A stretch of 64,000 nt of DNA from Magnetospirillum gryphiswaldense MSR-1 v2 (GTDB taxonomy: Bacteria > Pseudomonadota > Alphaproteobacteria > Rhodospirillales > Magnetospirillaceae). Positions 27,828 through 45,213 of this stretch are shown piece after piece; the stretch's first letter is position 1; each line of letters starts with the position of its first letter. Under the pieces are notes generated by a model that was not told where the DNA came from, did no database searches, and was given only the letters and a program-made list of their open reading frames with translations. The stretch spans positions 1 through 64,000 of the forward strand of contig NC_023065.1 in NCBI RefSeq assembly GCF_000513295.1. Direction: 5' to 3'. The position numbers were made by a program, and so were the translations under genes.

Positions 27828-30800
27828 ATGGCTAAATCCTACACAGGAAGGAAGCGTGTTCGCAAAAGCTTCGGGCGCATTCCCACCGTGGCCCCGATGC
27901 CCAACCTGATCGAGGTACAAAAAAGTTCCTACGATCACTTCCTGCAAATGGAGACATTGCCGGAAAAGCGCACCAATGTCGGCCTTCAGGAAGTCTTCAA
28001 GTCGGTTTTCCCGATCAAGGACTTTTCCGAACGCGGCACGCTTGAGTTCGTCAAGTACGAGCTGGAACAGCCCAAATACGACGTGGAAGAATGTCAGCAG
28101 CGCGGCATGACCTTCGCCGCGCCGTTGAAGGTGACCCTGCGCCTGGTGGTGTGGGATATCGACGAAGACACCGGTGCGCGGTCCATCCGCGACATCAAGG
28201 AGCAGGACGTCTATATGGGCGACATGCCCCTGATGACGGCCAACGGCACCTTCGTCATCAACGGCACCGAGCGCGTCATCGTCTCGCAGATGCACCGTTC
28301 CCCCGGCGTGTTCTTCGACCACGACAAGGGCAAGACCCATTCGTCGGGCAAGTACCTGTTCGCCGCCCGCGTCATTCCCTATCGCGGGTCGTGGCTGGAC
28401 TTCGAGTTCGACGCCAAGGATCTGGTCTATGTGCGCATCGACCGGCGCCGTAAGCTGCCGGTGACCACGCTGCTTTACGCGCTGGACAACAACGCCACCC
28501 AGGATTTGCGCGCGTCGCGCAAGGCCGACAGCCGTCCGGTCGACCTGACCGAGCTGAAGGGGATGACCTCCGAGGACATCCTCAACTATTTCTACGAAAC
28601 CACCGTCTATACCCGTGGCCCCAAGGGCTGGAAGACGGCTTTCGCCCCCGAACGCATGAAGGGCATCAAGCTGGTCTATGACCTGATTGACGCCAAGACC
28701 GGCGAGAAGGTGGCCGAGGCCGGCGCCAAGATGACCCCGCGTTTGGGCAAGAAGCTGCGCGAGCAGGGCGTCGAGGATATCCTGGTGCTGCCGGAAGATC
28801 TGGTCGGCCAGTATGCCGCCGAGGATCTGATCAACGAAAAGACCGGCGAGATCTATATCGAAGCCGGTCACGAGCTGACCGCCGCCGTGCTGGCCGATCT
28901 GGAAAAGCTCGGCGTCACCGAGTTGCCGTGTCTGGCCATCGACCACATCAATGTCGGCCCGTACATCCGCAACACCTTGTCGGTGGACAAGAACTCGTCG
29001 CGTGAAGAAGCGCTGATCGACATCTACCGCGTCATGCGTCCGGGCGAGCCGCCGACCTTGGAAACCGCCGAGGCGTTGTTCCAGGGTCTGTTCTTCGACG
29101 AAGAACGCTATGACCTGTCGGCGGTCGGTCGCGTCAAGATGAACTCGCGTCTGAACTTCACCGAAAAGGACGTGCCCGATACGGTGCGCGTGCTGCGGCG
29201 TGACGACATCCTGGCGGTCATCAAAATCCTGGTCGAACTGAAGGACGGCAAGGGTGAGATCGACGACATCGATCACCTGGGCAACCGTCGTGTCCGTTCG
29301 GTCGGCGAATTGATGGAAAACCAGTATCGCGTCGGCCTGCTGCGTATGGAGCGCGCCATCCGCGAGCGCATGTCGTCGGTGGACATCGATTCGGTGATGC
29401 CGCACGATCTGATCAATGCCAAGCCGGCGGCTGCCGCCGTGCGTGAATTCTTCGGCTCGTCGCAGCTGTCGCAGTTCATGGATCAGACCAACCCGCTGTC
29501 GGAAATCACCCATAAGCGCCGCCTGTCGGCCTTGGGCCCGGGGGGCTTGACCCGCGAGCGCGCCGGCTTCGAAGTCCGCGACGTGCACCCCACCCATTAT
29601 GGCCGCATCTGCCCGATCGAAACCCCCGAAGGTCCGAATATCGGTCTGATCAACTCGTTGGCCACCTATGCCCGCGTCAACCAGTACGGCTTCATCGAGG
29701 CGCCGTACCGTAAGGTGATCGACGGCAAGGTGACCGACGAAGTCCAGTACATGTCGGCCAACGAGGAAGGGCGCTACACCATCGCCCAGGCCAACTCGAC
29801 CCTGGATGCCGAGGGCCGGTTCGTCCACGATCTGGTGTCGTGCCGTCAGGCCGGCGAATTCGTCATGGTTCCGCCTGGCGAAATCACCATGATCGACGTG
29901 TCGCCCAAGCAATTGGTGTCGGTTGCCGCTGCGCTCATTCCGTTCCTGGAAAACGATGACGCCAACCGCGCCTTGATGGGGTCGAACATGCAGCGTCAGG
30001 CGGTTCCGCTGATCCGCGCCGAGGCGCCCCTGGTGGGCACCGGCATGGAGCAGGCGGTGGCGCGTGACTCGGGCGCGGCGATCACCGCCAAGCGTACCGG
30101 CATCGTCGATCAGGTTGACGCCACCCGCGTCGTTATCCGCGCCACCGAGGACATGGCGGCGACGGAATCGGGCGTGGACATCTACAATCTGTTGAAGTTC
30201 CAGCGTTCCAACCAGAACACCTGCATCACCCAGAAGCCGCTGGTCAAGGTGGGCGACATCATCCGCAAGGGTGACATCATCGCCGACGGCCCGTCGACTC
30301 AGCTGGGCGAGCTGGCCTTGGGCCGCAACGTTCTGGTCGCGTTCATGCCCTGGAACGGCTACAACTTCGAAGATTCGATCCTGATCTCGGAACGCATCGT
30401 CCGCGACGACGTGTTCACCTCGATCCATATCGAGGAATTCGAGGTCATGGCCCGCGATACCAAGCTGGGTCAGGAAGAAATCACCCGCGATATTCCCAAC
30501 GTCGGTGAAGAAGCCCTGAAGAACCTGGACGAGGCGGGCATCGTCTATATCGGCGCCGAGGTCAAGCCGGGCGATATCCTGGTGGGTAAGGTCACCCCCA
30601 AGGGTGAAAGCCCGATGACCCCGGAAGAAAAGCTCTTGCGCGCCATCTTCGGCGAAAAGGCCTCGGACGTGCGCGACACCTCCTTGCGTCTGCCTCCGGG
30701 CGTGGCCGGCACCATCGTCGAAGTTCGCGTCTTCTCGCGCCGTGGCGTCGAGAAGGACGAACGTGCCCTGGCCATCGAACGGTCGGAAATCGAACGTCTG

Positions 30801-32009
30801 GCCAAGGACCGTGACGACGAACGCGGCATCCTGGAACGCTCGTTCATGGCCCGTCTGCGCCAGTTGCTGGTCGGCCAGAAGGTGGTTTCCGGCCCCAAGG
30901 GCGTCAAGGCCAACGCGGCCCTGACCGAGGAAATGCTGGCCGAGCTGCATCTGTCGGCGTGGCGCAACATCGCCGTTGAGGACGACGCGGTGATGAGCGA
31001 CGTCGAGCAGTTGAAGCGCGCCTTCGACATGGCGGTCGAGCGTCTGCAGGACCGCTTTGAGAACAAGGTGGAAAAGCTGCAGCGCGGCGACGAATTGCCG
31101 CCCGGCGTGATGAAGATGGTCAAGGTGTTCGTGGCGGTGAAGCGCAAGCTGCAACCGGGCGACAAGATGGCCGGTCGTCACGGCAACAAGGGCGTCATCT
31201 CGCGCATCATGCCGCTTGAAGACATGCCTTATCTGGAAGACGGCCAGCAGGTCGATATCGTCTTGAACCCGTTGGGCGTGCCGTCGCGCATGAACGTCGG
31301 TCAGATTCTGGAAACCCATCTGGGCTGGGCTTCGGCCGGGCTGGGCCAACAGATCGGCCGCGTGCTGGAAGGCTATCGCCACAACACCGCCACCGTCGAG
31401 GACTTGCGCGGCACGCTCAAGAACTTCTACGGCGACGACATCTACAGTGACGAAATCGCCGACCTCAAGGACGACGAAGTGCTGGAACTGGGCAACAACC
31501 TGCGTCCCGGCATTCCCTTCGCCACCCCGGTGTTCGACGGTGCGCGCGAAAGCGACATCTGCGACATGCTGGACAAGGCGGGACGTCATCGCTCCGGTCA
31601 GGTCACCTTGTTCGATGGCCGTACCGGCGATCCCTTCGACCGCAAGGTCACCGTCGGCTACATCTATATGCTGAAGCTGCACCACTTGGTGGACGACAAG
31701 ATCCACGCCCGTTCCATCGGCCCGTACTCGCTGGTCACCCAGCAGCCGTTGGGCGGTAAGGCGCAGTTCGGTGGCCAGCGCTTCGGTGAAATGGAAGTGT
31801 GGGCGCTGGAAGCTTACGGCGCGGCCTATACGTTGCAGGAAATGCTGACGGTGAAGTCGGACGATGTGTCCGGTCGCACCAAGGTCTACGAAGCCATCGT
31901 CCGCGGCGACGACAATTTCGAGGCCGGCATCCCCGAATCCTTCAACGTGCTGGTCAAGGAACTGCGCTCGCTCGGCCTCAATGTCGAGCTGACCCAGCGC
32001 GATTTCTAA
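27828..32009 (+). CDS. rpoB: DNA-directed RNA polymerase subunit beta
   Basis: Catalytic partner of beta-prime in RNA synthesis. 1393 residues, a usual alphaproteobacterial length. The rifampicin-pocket region reads [20 protein letters not shown] and [20 protein letters not shown], with the wild-type residues expected for rifampicin sensitivity. Conserved [10 protein letters not shown] and the C-terminal [20 protein letters not shown] are present. It begins 266 bases after rplL, with two hairpins in the gap. Confidence 0.99.
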   Translation: MAKSYTGRKRVRKSFGRIPTVAPMPNLIEVQKSSYDHFLQMETLPEKRTNVGLQEVFKSVFPIKDFSERGTLEFVKYELEQPKYDVEECQQRGMTFAAPLKVTLRLVVWDIDEDTGARSIRDIKEQDVYMGDMPLMTANGTFVINGTERVIVSQMHRSPGVFFDHDKGKTHSSGKYLFAARVIPYRGSWLDFEFDAKDLVYVRIDRRRKLPVTTLLYALDNNATQDLRASRKADSRPVDLTELKGMTSEDILNYFYETTVYTRGPKGWKTAFAPERMKGIKLVYDLIDAKTGEKVAEAGAKMTPRLGKKLREQGVEDILVLPEDLVGQYAAEDLINEKTGEIYIEAGHELTAAVLADLEKLGVTELPCLAIDHINVGPYIRNTLSVDKNSSREEALIDIYRVMRPGEPPTLETAEALFQGLFFDEERYDLSAVGRVKMNSRLNFTEKDVPDTVRVLRRDDILAVIKILVELKDGKGEIDDIDHLGNRRVRSVGELMENQYRVGLLRMERAIRERMSSVDIDSVMPHDLINAKPAAAAVREFFGSSQLSQFMDQTNPLSEITHKRRLSALGPGGLTRERAGFEVRDVHPTHYGRICPIETPEGPNIGLINSLATYARVNQYGFIEAPYRKVIDGKVTDEVQYMSANEEGRYTIAQANSTLDAEGRFVHDLVSCRQAGEFVMVPPGEITMIDVSPKQLVSVAAALIPFLENDDANRALMGSNMQRQAVPLIRAEAPLVGTGMEQAVARDSGAAITAKRTGIVDQVDATRVVIRATEDMAATESGVDIYNLLKFQRSNQNTCITQKPLVKVGDIIRKGDIIADGPSTQLGELALGRNVLVAFMPWNGYNFEDSILISERIVRDDVFTSIHIEEFEVMARDTKLGQEEITRDIPNVGEEALKNLDEAGIVYIGAEVKPGDILVGKVTPKGESPMTPEEKLLRAIFGEKASDVRDTSLRLPPGVAGTIVEVRVFSRRGVEKDERALAIERSEIERLAKDRDDERGILERSFMARLRQLLVGQKVVSGPKGVKANAALTEEMLAELHLSAWRNIAVEDDAVMSDVEQLKRAFDMAVERLQDRFENKVEKLQRGDELPPGVMKMVKVFVAVKRKLQPGDKMAGRHGNKGVISRIMPLEDMPYLEDGQQVDIVLNPLGVPSRMNVGQILETHLGWASAGLGQQIGRVLEGYRHNTATVEDLRGTLKNFYGDDIYSDEIADLKDDEVLELGNNLRPGIPFATPVFDGARESDICDMLDKAGRHRSGQVTLFDGRTGDPFDRKVTVGYIYMLKLHHLVDDKIHARSIGPYSLVTQQPLGGKAQFGGQRFGEMEVWALEAYGAAYTLQEMLTVKSDDVSGRTKVYEAIVRGDDNFEAGIPESFNVLVKELRSLGLNVELTQRDF

Positions 32010-32069
32010 TCATATCCGGGGCGGATGGGATTTTCCCGTCCGCCCCACCCCAGCTTTATGCGGGAGTAG

Positions 32070-36560
<4,491 letters not shown>

Positions 36561-36593
36561 ATCCCGATCATCACAATCGTGATGTAGAAAACA

Positions 36594-36630
36594 CCCCCTT
36601 CACCGTTTGTGGTGGAGGGGGTTTTTCTTT
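36594..36630 (+). terminator. rpoBC terminator
   Basis: 11-bp stem CCCCCTTCACC/GGTGGAGGGGG (36594-36604 with 36611-36621, one G-U) with 6-base loop, followed by TTTTTCTTT. Strong rho-independent terminator 34 bases after rpoC. Confidence 0.92.
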
Positions 36631-36691
36631 GACGGTCGTCGTGGCACGGCGTTTAATTATCAACCCGGCATTCCGGGGAAGGGGGGATTGG

Positions 36692-38365
36692 GTGGCCAAG
36701 TCGTGGCGCCGTCGGTTGCGGCCAAAGTTTGTACTATTGCTGCTGTTCGCCCTGTGCTTTGCTGGTGGGGTGGGCGCTGCCGGGGCCTTGGTGATGGCCG
36801 ATTATCGCGACAGCCGCGCCGCCGCCGAGGCCGCCACCCGTCACCAAGCCCGGCTGTTGCAGGAATTCGTTGCCCGCACCTTGGATGCCACCGAATTAAT
36901 GGTGCGCCGTCTGGGCGACCAGTTGACCACGCCGCCGGTCGGGTCATTGAATGCCGAGCAAAATGCGGCGTTGCGCGCCGCTCTGGCGGCGTCGCCGCAT
37001 CTGGCCAATCTGGTGGTTGTCGATGGTCGGGGACAGGTGGTCACCGATGGTTTGGCCAAGCTTCCCGCCGCCACCTCGTTGGTTCAACACGAATGGGTGC
37101 GGGCGGTGTTGGGGGGGGAGACGTCCAGCCTGTCTTTGTCCCAGGCCGGCTTGGATGAGGCCAGCGGCAAGGTGGTGTTCTCGGTGTCCCTGGCCTTGCG
37201 TGACGTCAGAGGGCGGTTGCTCGGTGCCGTCGCCGCCCTGGTCGACATTCAGACCCTTGCCGCCTTGATCGATGAACAGGACATGGCAGCGGCCCGTCCC
37301 AGCCTGGCCTTATATCGTATGGATGGCGCCTTGCTCGCCGCGCATCCGCTGAGTGCGGCGGATATGGGCCGCAACATGTCGGGCTTGCCGCTTTTTTCCA
37401 CCCACCTGCCCGAAGCCGCCAGCGGTACATTTGCAACCAGCCCCAGCGAAGGGGATTTGCGCATCGTCTCCTATCGCACTATCCCCGGTCGCAATCTGGT
37501 GGTTTGCGCCAGCGTCAGTCAGGATGAGGCCATGGCGCCGTGGCGCCAGCGGTCGTGGGCGACCCTGATCACTGCCGTCCTGGTGCTTGGTCTGTTGGCG
37601 GCGCTCAGCCGGGTCATGGCACGGGAAATCCGACGTGATCGCATGGTCAACCAAGCCTTGCGTGCGGCCAACCGTGATCTCAGCCGCTCCAATGCCGACC
37701 TTGAGCAATTCGCCTATGTGGCGTCGCATGATCTGAAAGAGCCGCTCAGGAACATCGCCAGCTATGTGCAATTGCTGCAACGGCGCTATCAGGGCCGGCT
37801 GGACGAGGATGCCGACGCCTTCATCGGCTATACCGTCGACGGCGTGCGGCGCATGCAGATGATCATCAACGAATTGCTGGTCTATTCACGCATCGGTACC
37901 GGCCCATTGACACGTGGGGCGGTACAGACCGGGGTACTGGTCAGCACCGCCTTGGCCAATCTGAAGGCGGTGATCGCCGAGGCCGGCGCCGTGGTCGAGG
38001 TCAAGGGACCGTTGCCGGTGGTGGTGGGCGATGCCGGCCAGCTTTCCAGCGTGTTTCAAAATCTTATTTCCAACGGGTTGAAATACCGGCGTGACGATAT
38101 TCGCCCGGAACTGACGGTTGCCGTCGCCGAGCAGGGCGAATTCTGGCGCTTTTCCATTATCGACAATGGCATCGGTATCGACCCGCAATATCACCGACAG
38201 ATTTTCGAGCTGTTCAAGCGCCTGCATGCGCGGGACCGTTATACCGGCACCGGCATCGGTCTGGCGGTATGTCAGCGGGTGATCGAGCGCCATGGCGGTG
38301 AAATCTGGGTGGAATCGGTGCCGGGGCAGGGGGCGTCCTTCCACTTCACCCTACCGAAAAACTGA
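36692..38365 (+). CDS. Membrane sensor histidine kinase
   Basis: 557 residues if started at GTG 36692, which follows a GGGGGG-rich ribosome-binding site; an ATG at 36629 lies in the rpoC terminator T-run and is less likely. Layout: membrane segment (about 12-35), periplasmic Cache-like sensor (about 40-270, with VVDGRGQVVTDG and FSVSLALRDVRGRLLG), second membrane segment (about 287-305), HisKA with phospho-acceptor H346 in SHDLKEPLRNIASY, HATPase_c with FQNLISNGLKY, IDNGIGIDP and GTGIGLAV. The HDLKEPLRN box is typical of phytochrome-like HisKA domains. There is no receiver domain and no adjacent regulator gene, so its partner is unknown. Confidence 0.9.
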   Translation: MAKSWRRRLRPKFVLLLLFALCFAGGVGAAGALVMADYRDSRAAAEAATRHQARLLQEFVARTLDATELMVRRLGDQLTTPPVGSLNAEQNAALRAALAASPHLANLVVVDGRGQVVTDGLAKLPAATSLVQHEWVRAVLGGETSSLSLSQAGLDEASGKVVFSVSLALRDVRGRLLGAVAALVDIQTLAALIDEQDMAAARPSLALYRMDGALLAAHPLSAADMGRNMSGLPLFSTHLPEAASGTFATSPSEGDLRIVSYRTIPGRNLVVCASVSQDEAMAPWRQRSWATLITAVLVLGLLAALSRVMAREIRRDRMVNQALRAANRDLSRSNADLEQFAYVASHDLKEPLRNIASYVQLLQRRYQGRLDEDADAFIGYTVDGVRRMQMIINELLVYSRIGTGPLTRGAVQTGVLVSTALANLKAVIAEAGAVVEVKGPLPVVVGDAGQLSSVFQNLISNGLKYRRDDIRPELTVAVAEQGEFWRFSIIDNGIGIDPQYHRQIFELFKRLHARDRYTGTGIGLAVCQRVIERHGGEIWVESVPGQGASFHFTLPKN

Positions 38366-38369
38366 GGGC

Positions 38370-39326
38370 TCAGCTTTCGCTATCCAGCGCGTCGATGATG
38401 CCGCGCAAGGTGACCTGATCGGCGCGGGTGGCGTTGACCGCTGGCGGCAGACGCACGGGGAAGGTTCCGGATTCCGGCGCGGCGGAGCGGTTGATGGCCA
38501 CCGGGAAGGTGCCGTACTGACTGAGGTCGAGACGGGGGGGAGCTGGCTGTGGCGGCGGCGGTTCGGCGGCGGCCAGGGTCAAGGTGGTGGTCGCGGTCTC
38601 GTTCTGCGGGCGCGCTTCGGGGCGCAGTTCAGCCAGGTCAATGGTGGGGCGATTCAGGCTTTTGGCGACCTGCGCTGCCTTGGCCATGGAACGGCGAAAG
38701 CGGCTTTCGACGCTGGCGTATAAATCGTCCACCGATTTGGCCTCGCCGTCGTCTTGATGGTGGAACACTTCCGGGTTGGCCTTGGCCGCTTCGGGCAGGA
38801 TGCCGGCGGCGGAGGTCTGCTGATCGCCACCCATTTCCTGCAATACCTTGAGGGCGCCGCCGGCCCCCAGAAAGTGGGCCAGATACAAATCGTGGGTCGA
38901 TGCCTTGCGGCCCAGCTTGGCCTCCAGCACCTTGCCGTTGTCGGAGGCGTATTCTCCTGCCATCAGCGAGGAAATACGCGGGTCCTTGCGCAGGTTCAGG
39001 ATTTCCGCCTTCAATTCCTTGTCGGCCACATTCCACTTGCCGTCACGGCCTTTGGTGATGGCATCGGCATAATTACCCAGACCGTGATCGGCGCCATGCT
39101 TCTTCACCATTTCCAGCCAAGTGCCGGCGGTGAACTGGTAAAGCCCCATGGCCGACGACCTTTGGCTGGCGGCGTTGGGGTCCATGCGGCTTTCGGTATT
39201 GGCTTGGGCCAGCAGGTAGTCGAAGGGAACACCGGTCACTTCCGCCGCCGCCCGGATCTGGCGGGCGACACGCTGATGGCGCGATTCGGGCGCTTCGATC
39301 AGCACGGTCGGGGGGGCGGTGGTCAT
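38370..39326 (-). CDS. Lytic transglycosylase (SLT-type) domain protein
   Basis: 318 residues. The N-terminal part (about 15-150) has a lysozyme-like lytic transglycosylase fold: catalytic Glu E45 in QANTESRMDPNAAS and the signature SAMGLYQFTAGTWLEMVKK, later YLAHFLGAGGALKVL. Such enzymes cut the MurNAc-GlcNAc bond of peptidoglycan to release anhydro-muropeptides. The C-terminal third is Pro/Ala-rich and low complexity. No signal peptide is visible at the chosen start, which is unusual for an enzyme acting in the periplasm; either export is by another route or it acts with a secretion or flagellar assembly. It converges with the kinase gene, the stops being 4 bases apart. Confidence 0.82.
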   Translation of the reverse strand: MTTAPPTVLIEAPESRHQRVARQIRAAAEVTGVPFDYLLAQANTESRMDPNAASQRSSAMGLYQFTAGTWLEMVKKHGADHGLGNYADAITKGRDGKWNVADKELKAEILNLRKDPRISSLMAGEYASDNGKVLEAKLGRKASTHDLYLAHFLGAGGALKVLQEMGGDQQTSAAGILPEAAKANPEVFHHQDDGEAKSVDDLYASVESRFRRSMAKAAQVAKSLNRPTIDLAELRPEARPQNETATTTLTLAAAEPPPPQPAPPRLDLSQYGTFPVAINRSAAPESGTFPVRLPPAVNATRADQVTLRGIIDALDSES

Positions 39327-39646
39327 GGGGGCTCCGATGTGGAAGGCGCTTACCGAAAAGAGTCTAACATTAAATGGTTACCAGGGGTTTGATGGCAAGG
39401 GTCCGCGTGGTGGCGGTTCGACTCTTTCTCTTGACGTGGGGGGTGCGGATAAATAGGATGCGGCGCTCTCGGAAGACTGGCTGCGGGATTGTGTCCGTTG
39501 CCTGTTGCACCGCGACTATCTGAAACACTTTGGTGACGCCAGACGGGTGGGCGACCGGCATCCGATGGAGACCCCGATGCATTCGCATCGGACGGTTTTC
39601 GTCTTTCCGGTAACCCGATGTTTGTGCCTCAGGGAATGAGTAAAGA
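39327..39646. other. Upstream region of the str operon
   Basis: No gene. It carries the presumed transglycosylase promoter (-), the rpsL promoter at 39431-39459 (+), and in the rpsL leader a 7-bp perfect hairpin CCGATGC/GCATCGG with ATTC loop (39574-39591) followed by a short T-run that may act in attenuation. Confidence 0.55.
39431..39459 (+). promoter_or_regulatory. str operon promoter
   Basis: TTGACG (39431-39436), 17 bases, TAGGAT (39454-39459). Ideal spacing and a strong -35, about 190 bases before rpsL. Confidence 0.55.
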
Positions 39647-40018
39647 ATGCCCACGATCAACCAATTGATCCGTAAGCCGCGCCAGCCCTTGGCGACGCGC
39701 AATAAGGTGCCGGCTCTGGAAGCCTGCCCGCAGAAGCGTGGTGTTTGCACCCGTGTTTATACCACCACCCCGAAGAAGCCCAACTCGGCGCTGCGTAAGG
39801 TTGCTCGCGTGCGCCTGACCAATGGCTTCGAAGTGACCAGCTACATTCCCGGTGAAGGCCATAACCTTCAGGAGCACTCGGTGGTGATGATCCGCGGCGG
39901 CCGTGTGAAGGATTTGCCCGGTGTTCGCTACCACATCATCCGCGGCACTCTGGATACCCAGGGCGTCAAGGACCGTAAGCAGCGTCGTTCCAAGTACGGC
40001 GCGAAGCGTCCGAAGTAA
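39647..40018 (+). CDS. rpsL: 30S ribosomal protein S12
   Basis: Decoding-centre protein controlling accuracy. 123 residues with [17 protein letters not shown]-type streptomycin loop (here [12 protein letters not shown]) and [12 protein letters not shown]; both lysines linked to streptomycin response are the sensitive type. Starts the str operon rpsL-rpsG-fusA-tuf. Confidence 0.98.
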   Translation: MPTINQLIRKPRQPLATRNKVPALEACPQKRGVCTRVYTTTPKKPNSALRKVARVRLTNGFEVTSYIPGEGHNLQEHSVVMIRGGRVKDLPGVRYHIIRGTLDTQGVKDRKQRRSKYGAKRPK

Positions 40019-40501
<483 letters not shown>

Positions 40502-40514
40502 CAGAGAAGGCAGC

Positions 40515-42599
40515 ATGGCCCGAACAACGCCTCTCGAGCGCTATCGTAATATCGGCATCATGGCTCACATCGATGCCGGTAAGACGACTACGACCGAGCG
40601 TATCCTCTACTACACCGGAAAGTCCTATAAGATCGGCGAAGTGCACGAAGGCACCGCCACCATGGACTGGATGGAGCAGGAACAGGAGCGCGGTATTACC
40701 ATCACTTCGGCCGCGACCACCGCGTTCTGGAATGATCACCGCATCAACATCATCGACACCCCCGGCCACGTGGACTTCACCATCGAAGTCGAACGTTCGC
40801 TTCGCGTGCTCGATGGTGCGGTTACGGTGTTCGACTCGGTCGCCGGCGTCGAGCCTCAGTCCGAAACCGTGTGGCGTCAGGCCGACAAGTACGGCGTGCC
40901 GCGCATTTGTTTCGTCAACAAGATGGACCGCATTGGCGCCAATTTCTATCGCTGCGTGGATATGATCATCGACCGTCTGGGTGCTCGCCCGCTGGTCATG
41001 CATCTGCCCATCGGCGAGGAAAGCGGTTTCGTGGGCATGGTCGACCTGCTGCGCAATTGTGCGGTGATCTGGAAGGACGAATCGCTGGGCGCCCACTTCG
41101 AGGACGCCCCGATTCCCGACGATCTGGTCGAGAAGGCTGCCGAATACCGGGCCCAGCTCATCGAAACCGCCGTCGAAATGGACGACCGGGCGATGGAGCT
41201 GTATCTGGGCGGTAAAGAACCCAGCCTGGACGTGCTCAAGGCCTGTATCCGCAAGGGCACCCTGGCCCGCGTGTTCGTCCCCGTGCTGTGTGGTTCGGCG
41301 TTCAAGAACAAGGGCGTGCAGACCCTGCTCGACGCCGTTGTCGATTATCTGCCGGCGCCGGTCGACATTCCCGCCATCAAGGGCGTGAAGTACGGCACCG
41401 AAGACGAGATCGCCAAGCACTCCACCGACGACGAGCCCTTCGCCGGTCTGGCGTTCAAGATCATGAACGACCCCTTCGTCGGCTCGCTGACCTTCGTTCG
41501 TGTCTATTCGGGCGTGGTCGAGGCCGGTTCCTACGTGCAGAACACCGTCAAGGAAAAGCGCGAGCGCGTCGGTCGTATGCTGCTGATGCACGCCAACTCG
41601 CGTGAGGAAGTCAAGGAAGCCCGCGCCGGCGACATCGTCGCTTTCGCCGGTCTCAAGGACACCACCACCGGTGATACCCTGTGCGATCCGACCCCCAGCG
41701 CGCTGGTGATCTTGGAACGCATGGAATTCCCCGAGCCGGTGATCGAAGTGGCGGTGGAACCCAAGTCCAAGGCCGACCAGGAAAAGATGGGCATGGCCCT
41801 GGCTCGCCTGGCCGCCGAAGATCCGTCGTTCCGCGTTTCCACCGATGCCGAATCCGGTCAGACCGTGATCAAGGGCATGGGCGAATTGCACCTGGAAATC
41901 CTGGTCGATCGCATGAAGCGTGAGTTCAAGGTGGAAGCCAACGTGGGCGCCCCGCAGGTGGCCTATCGTGAAACCATCTCGAAGGCCGCCGACGTCGATT
42001 ACACCCACAAGAAGCAGACCGGTGGCTCGGGCCAGTTCGCCCGCGTCAAGATCCGCTTCGAACCGGCGGAGAAGGGCGAAGGCTTCGTCTTCTCCAACAC
42101 CGTCATCGGTGGTTCGGTTCCCAAGGAATACGTGCCGGGTGTGGAAAAGGGTATCCGGTCGGCCATGGATAACGGCGTCATCGCCGGCTTCCCGCTGATC
42201 GACTTCAAGGCCACCCTGACCGACGGCGCCTACCACGACGTTGACTCATCGGTTCTCGCCTTCGAAATCGCCGCCCGCGCCGCCTTCCGTGAAGGTATCG
42301 CCAAGGCCGGTCCGAAGCTGTTGGAACCGATGATGAGCGTCGAAGTCGTCACCCCCGAAGATTACATGGGTGACGTCATCGGCGATCTGAACAGCCGTCG
42401 CGGCCAGGTCAATGGCATGGATCAGCGCGGCAACGCCCGCGTGATTTCCGCCATGGTACCGCTGGCCAATATGTTCGGGTACGTGAATACTCTGCGCTCC
42501 ATGTCGCAGGGGCGCGCCCAGTACACCATGACCTTCGACCACTATTCGGAAGTTCCGAACAATGTGGCCGAAGAAATCCGGGCCAAGCTGAACGGCTGA
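40515..42599 (+). CDS. fusA: Elongation factor G (str operon copy)
   Basis: Canonical translocase, 694 residues, with GTP motifs [32 protein letters not shown] and domain [15 protein letters not shown]. The switch I segment [21 protein letters not shown] is of the standard bacterial type, unlike the paralog at 8449-10596. 13 bases after rpsG and before tuf, the standard order. This is presumably the housekeeping EF-G. Confidence 0.98.
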   Translation: MARTTPLERYRNIGIMAHIDAGKTTTTERILYYTGKSYKIGEVHEGTATMDWMEQEQERGITITSAATTAFWNDHRINIIDTPGHVDFTIEVERSLRVLDGAVTVFDSVAGVEPQSETVWRQADKYGVPRICFVNKMDRIGANFYRCVDMIIDRLGARPLVMHLPIGEESGFVGMVDLLRNCAVIWKDESLGAHFEDAPIPDDLVEKAAEYRAQLIETAVEMDDRAMELYLGGKEPSLDVLKACIRKGTLARVFVPVLCGSAFKNKGVQTLLDAVVDYLPAPVDIPAIKGVKYGTEDEIAKHSTDDEPFAGLAFKIMNDPFVGSLTFVRVYSGVVEAGSYVQNTVKEKRERVGRMLLMHANSREEVKEARAGDIVAFAGLKDTTTGDTLCDPTPSALVILERMEFPEPVIEVAVEPKSKADQEKMGMALARLAAEDPSFRVSTDAESGQTVIKGMGELHLEILVDRMKREFKVEANVGAPQVAYRETISKAADVDYTHKKQTGGSGQFARVKIRFEPAEKGEGFVFSNTVIGGSVPKEYVPGVEKGIRSAMDNGVIAGFPLIDFKATLTDGAYHDVDSSVLAFEIAARAAFREGIAKAGPKLLEPMMSVEVVTPEDYMGDVIGDLNSRRGQVNGMDQRGNARVISAMVPLANMFGYVNTLRSMSQGRAQYTMTFDHYSEVPNNVAEEIRAKLNG

Positions 42600-42751
42600 T
42601 CCCTTCCGGTGCACTCTCTCCGAGGCCCGTTCGCGGGTTTAGGGGAGGTCACTAAATCGTTGAATCGTGTGGTGATACCGAAGTTCGCAGACAATGCGCA
42701 CTTCGGTATCACCACACTGGTCAAACCTATTTCGAGGACGGAGTAGAACCC

Positions 42752-43942
<1,191 letters not shown>

Positions 43943-43970
43943 TCCTTCGGGATCGCTTGACTGGGATTTC

Positions 43971-44003
43971 GGCGTCCGGGTAACCGGGCGCCGATTTCTT
44001 TTT
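43971..44003 (+). terminator. str operon terminator
   Basis: 9-bp stem GGCGTCCGG/CCGGGCGCC (43971-43979 with 43984-43992, one G-U), loop GTAA, then GATTTCTTTTT. 28 bases after tuf copy 2. Confidence 0.88.
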
Positions 44004-44022
44004 GGCGGGCCAGAGACTCTTC

Positions 44023-44051
44023 TTGCACCTGCTACCGAGTCTCTGTATAAA
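44023..44051 (+). promoter_or_regulatory. S10 operon promoter
   Basis: TTGCAC (44023-44028), 17 bases, TATAAA (44046-44051). One of the best sigma-70-like matches in the window, giving an rpsJ leader of roughly 130 bases. Confidence 0.7.
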
Positions 44052-44189
44052 ACCGCCTTCGGCACTACGCCGTTCCCGCAAGAGCCGCTGTACACGGCTG
44101 ACTGCGGGAGGTTCTTTGAACCAAACCGAGTTTCACTGATCGGCGTCTCGACAGCGGGGCGCCGATCCGATTTAACGGATGACGTGAAT

Positions 44190-44498
44190 ATGGAAAGCCA
44201 GAACATCCGTATCCGCCTCAAGGCGTTCGACCATCGCGTGTTGGATCAGTCCACCCGCGAGATCGTCAACACCGCCAAGAGGACTGGTGCGCAGGTGCGC
44301 GGACCGATCCCGCTTCCCAGCCGGATCGAGAAGTTCACCGTCAACCGCTCCCCGCACATCGATAAGAAGTCGCGTGAGCAGTTCGAAATTCGCACGCATA
44401 AGCGTCTGTTGGACATCGTTGACCCGACCCCGCAGACCGTGGACGCGCTGATGAAGCTCGACCTGGCCGCCGGCGTCGACGTCGAGATCAAGCTGTAA
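44190..44498 (+). CDS. rpsJ: 30S ribosomal protein S10 (NusE)
   Basis: Head protein and transcription antitermination partner of NusB and NusG. 102 residues starting [19 protein letters not shown] and containing [20 protein letters not shown]-type loop (partly quoted) and the conserved [15 protein letters not shown] 44190 gives the family length; a GTG two codons earlier is a minor alternative. First gene of the S10 cluster. Confidence 0.97.
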   Translation: MESQNIRIRLKAFDHRVLDQSTREIVNTAKRTGAQVRGPIPLPSRIEKFTVNRSPHIDKKSREQFEIRTHKRLLDIVDPTPQTVDALMKLDLAAGVDVEIKL

Positions 44499-44508
44499 GG
44501 ACTTAATG

Positions 44509-45201
44509 ATGCGATCCGGTCTCATCGCCCAGAAGGTCGGCATGACGAGGATCTTCACCGAGGACGGCACTCATGTGCCCGTCACCGTGTTGAAGGTCGA
44601 CACCGTTCAGGTGGTCTCGACCCGCTCTGTGGAAAAAGACGGCTACACCGCCGTTCAGCTCGGTGCCGGCACCGCGAAGGTCAAGAACGTTGCCAAGGCG
44701 CAGCGTACCACCTTCGCCAATGCCAAGGTCGAGCCGAAGAAGAAGCTCGTCGAATTCCGCGTTGCCCCCGAGAACGTTCTCGAGGTTGGCGTGGAGCTGT
44801 CGGCTGCCCATTTCATCCCCGGCCAGTTCGTGGATATCACCGGCACCACCATCGGCAAGGGTTTTGCCGGCGGCATGAAGCGCTGGAACTTCCGCGGCCT
44901 CGAAGCCACCCACGGCGTGTCGGTCTCGCACCGCTCGCACGGTTCCACCGGTCAGCGCCAGGACCCCGGCAAGGTGTTCAAGGGCAAGAAAATGGCCGGT
45001 CATATGGGTGACGAGCAGGTCACCACTCAGAACCTCAAGGTGGTTTCCACCGATGTCGAGCGCGGTCTGATCCTGGTTAAGGGTTCGGTTCCGGGTTCCG
45101 AGGGTTCCTGGGTTCTGGTCAAGGACGCGGTGAAGCGCAAGCTGCCTGAAGGCGTGCCGTTCCCGGCCGGCCTCAAGGCCGCCGCCGAAGCCGGCGAGTA
45201 A
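44509..45201 (+). CDS. rplC: 50S ribosomal protein L3
   Basis: Early-assembly protein near the peptidyl transferase centre. 230 residues with the N-terminal [13 protein letters not shown] and signature [33 protein letters not shown]. Of two adjacent ATG codons the second (44509) is preferred, seven bases after AAGGA; the first at 44506 is only four bases away. Confidence 0.97.
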   Translation: MRSGLIAQKVGMTRIFTEDGTHVPVTVLKVDTVQVVSTRSVEKDGYTAVQLGAGTAKVKNVAKAQRTTFANAKVEPKKKLVEFRVAPENVLEVGVELSAAHFIPGQFVDITGTTIGKGFAGGMKRWNFRGLEATHGVSVSHRSHGSTGQRQDPGKVFKGKKMAGHMGDEQVTTQNLKVVSTDVERGLILVKGSVPGSEGSWVLVKDAVKRKLPEGVPFPAGLKAAAEAGE

Positions 45202-45213
45202 GGAATCACGGCG

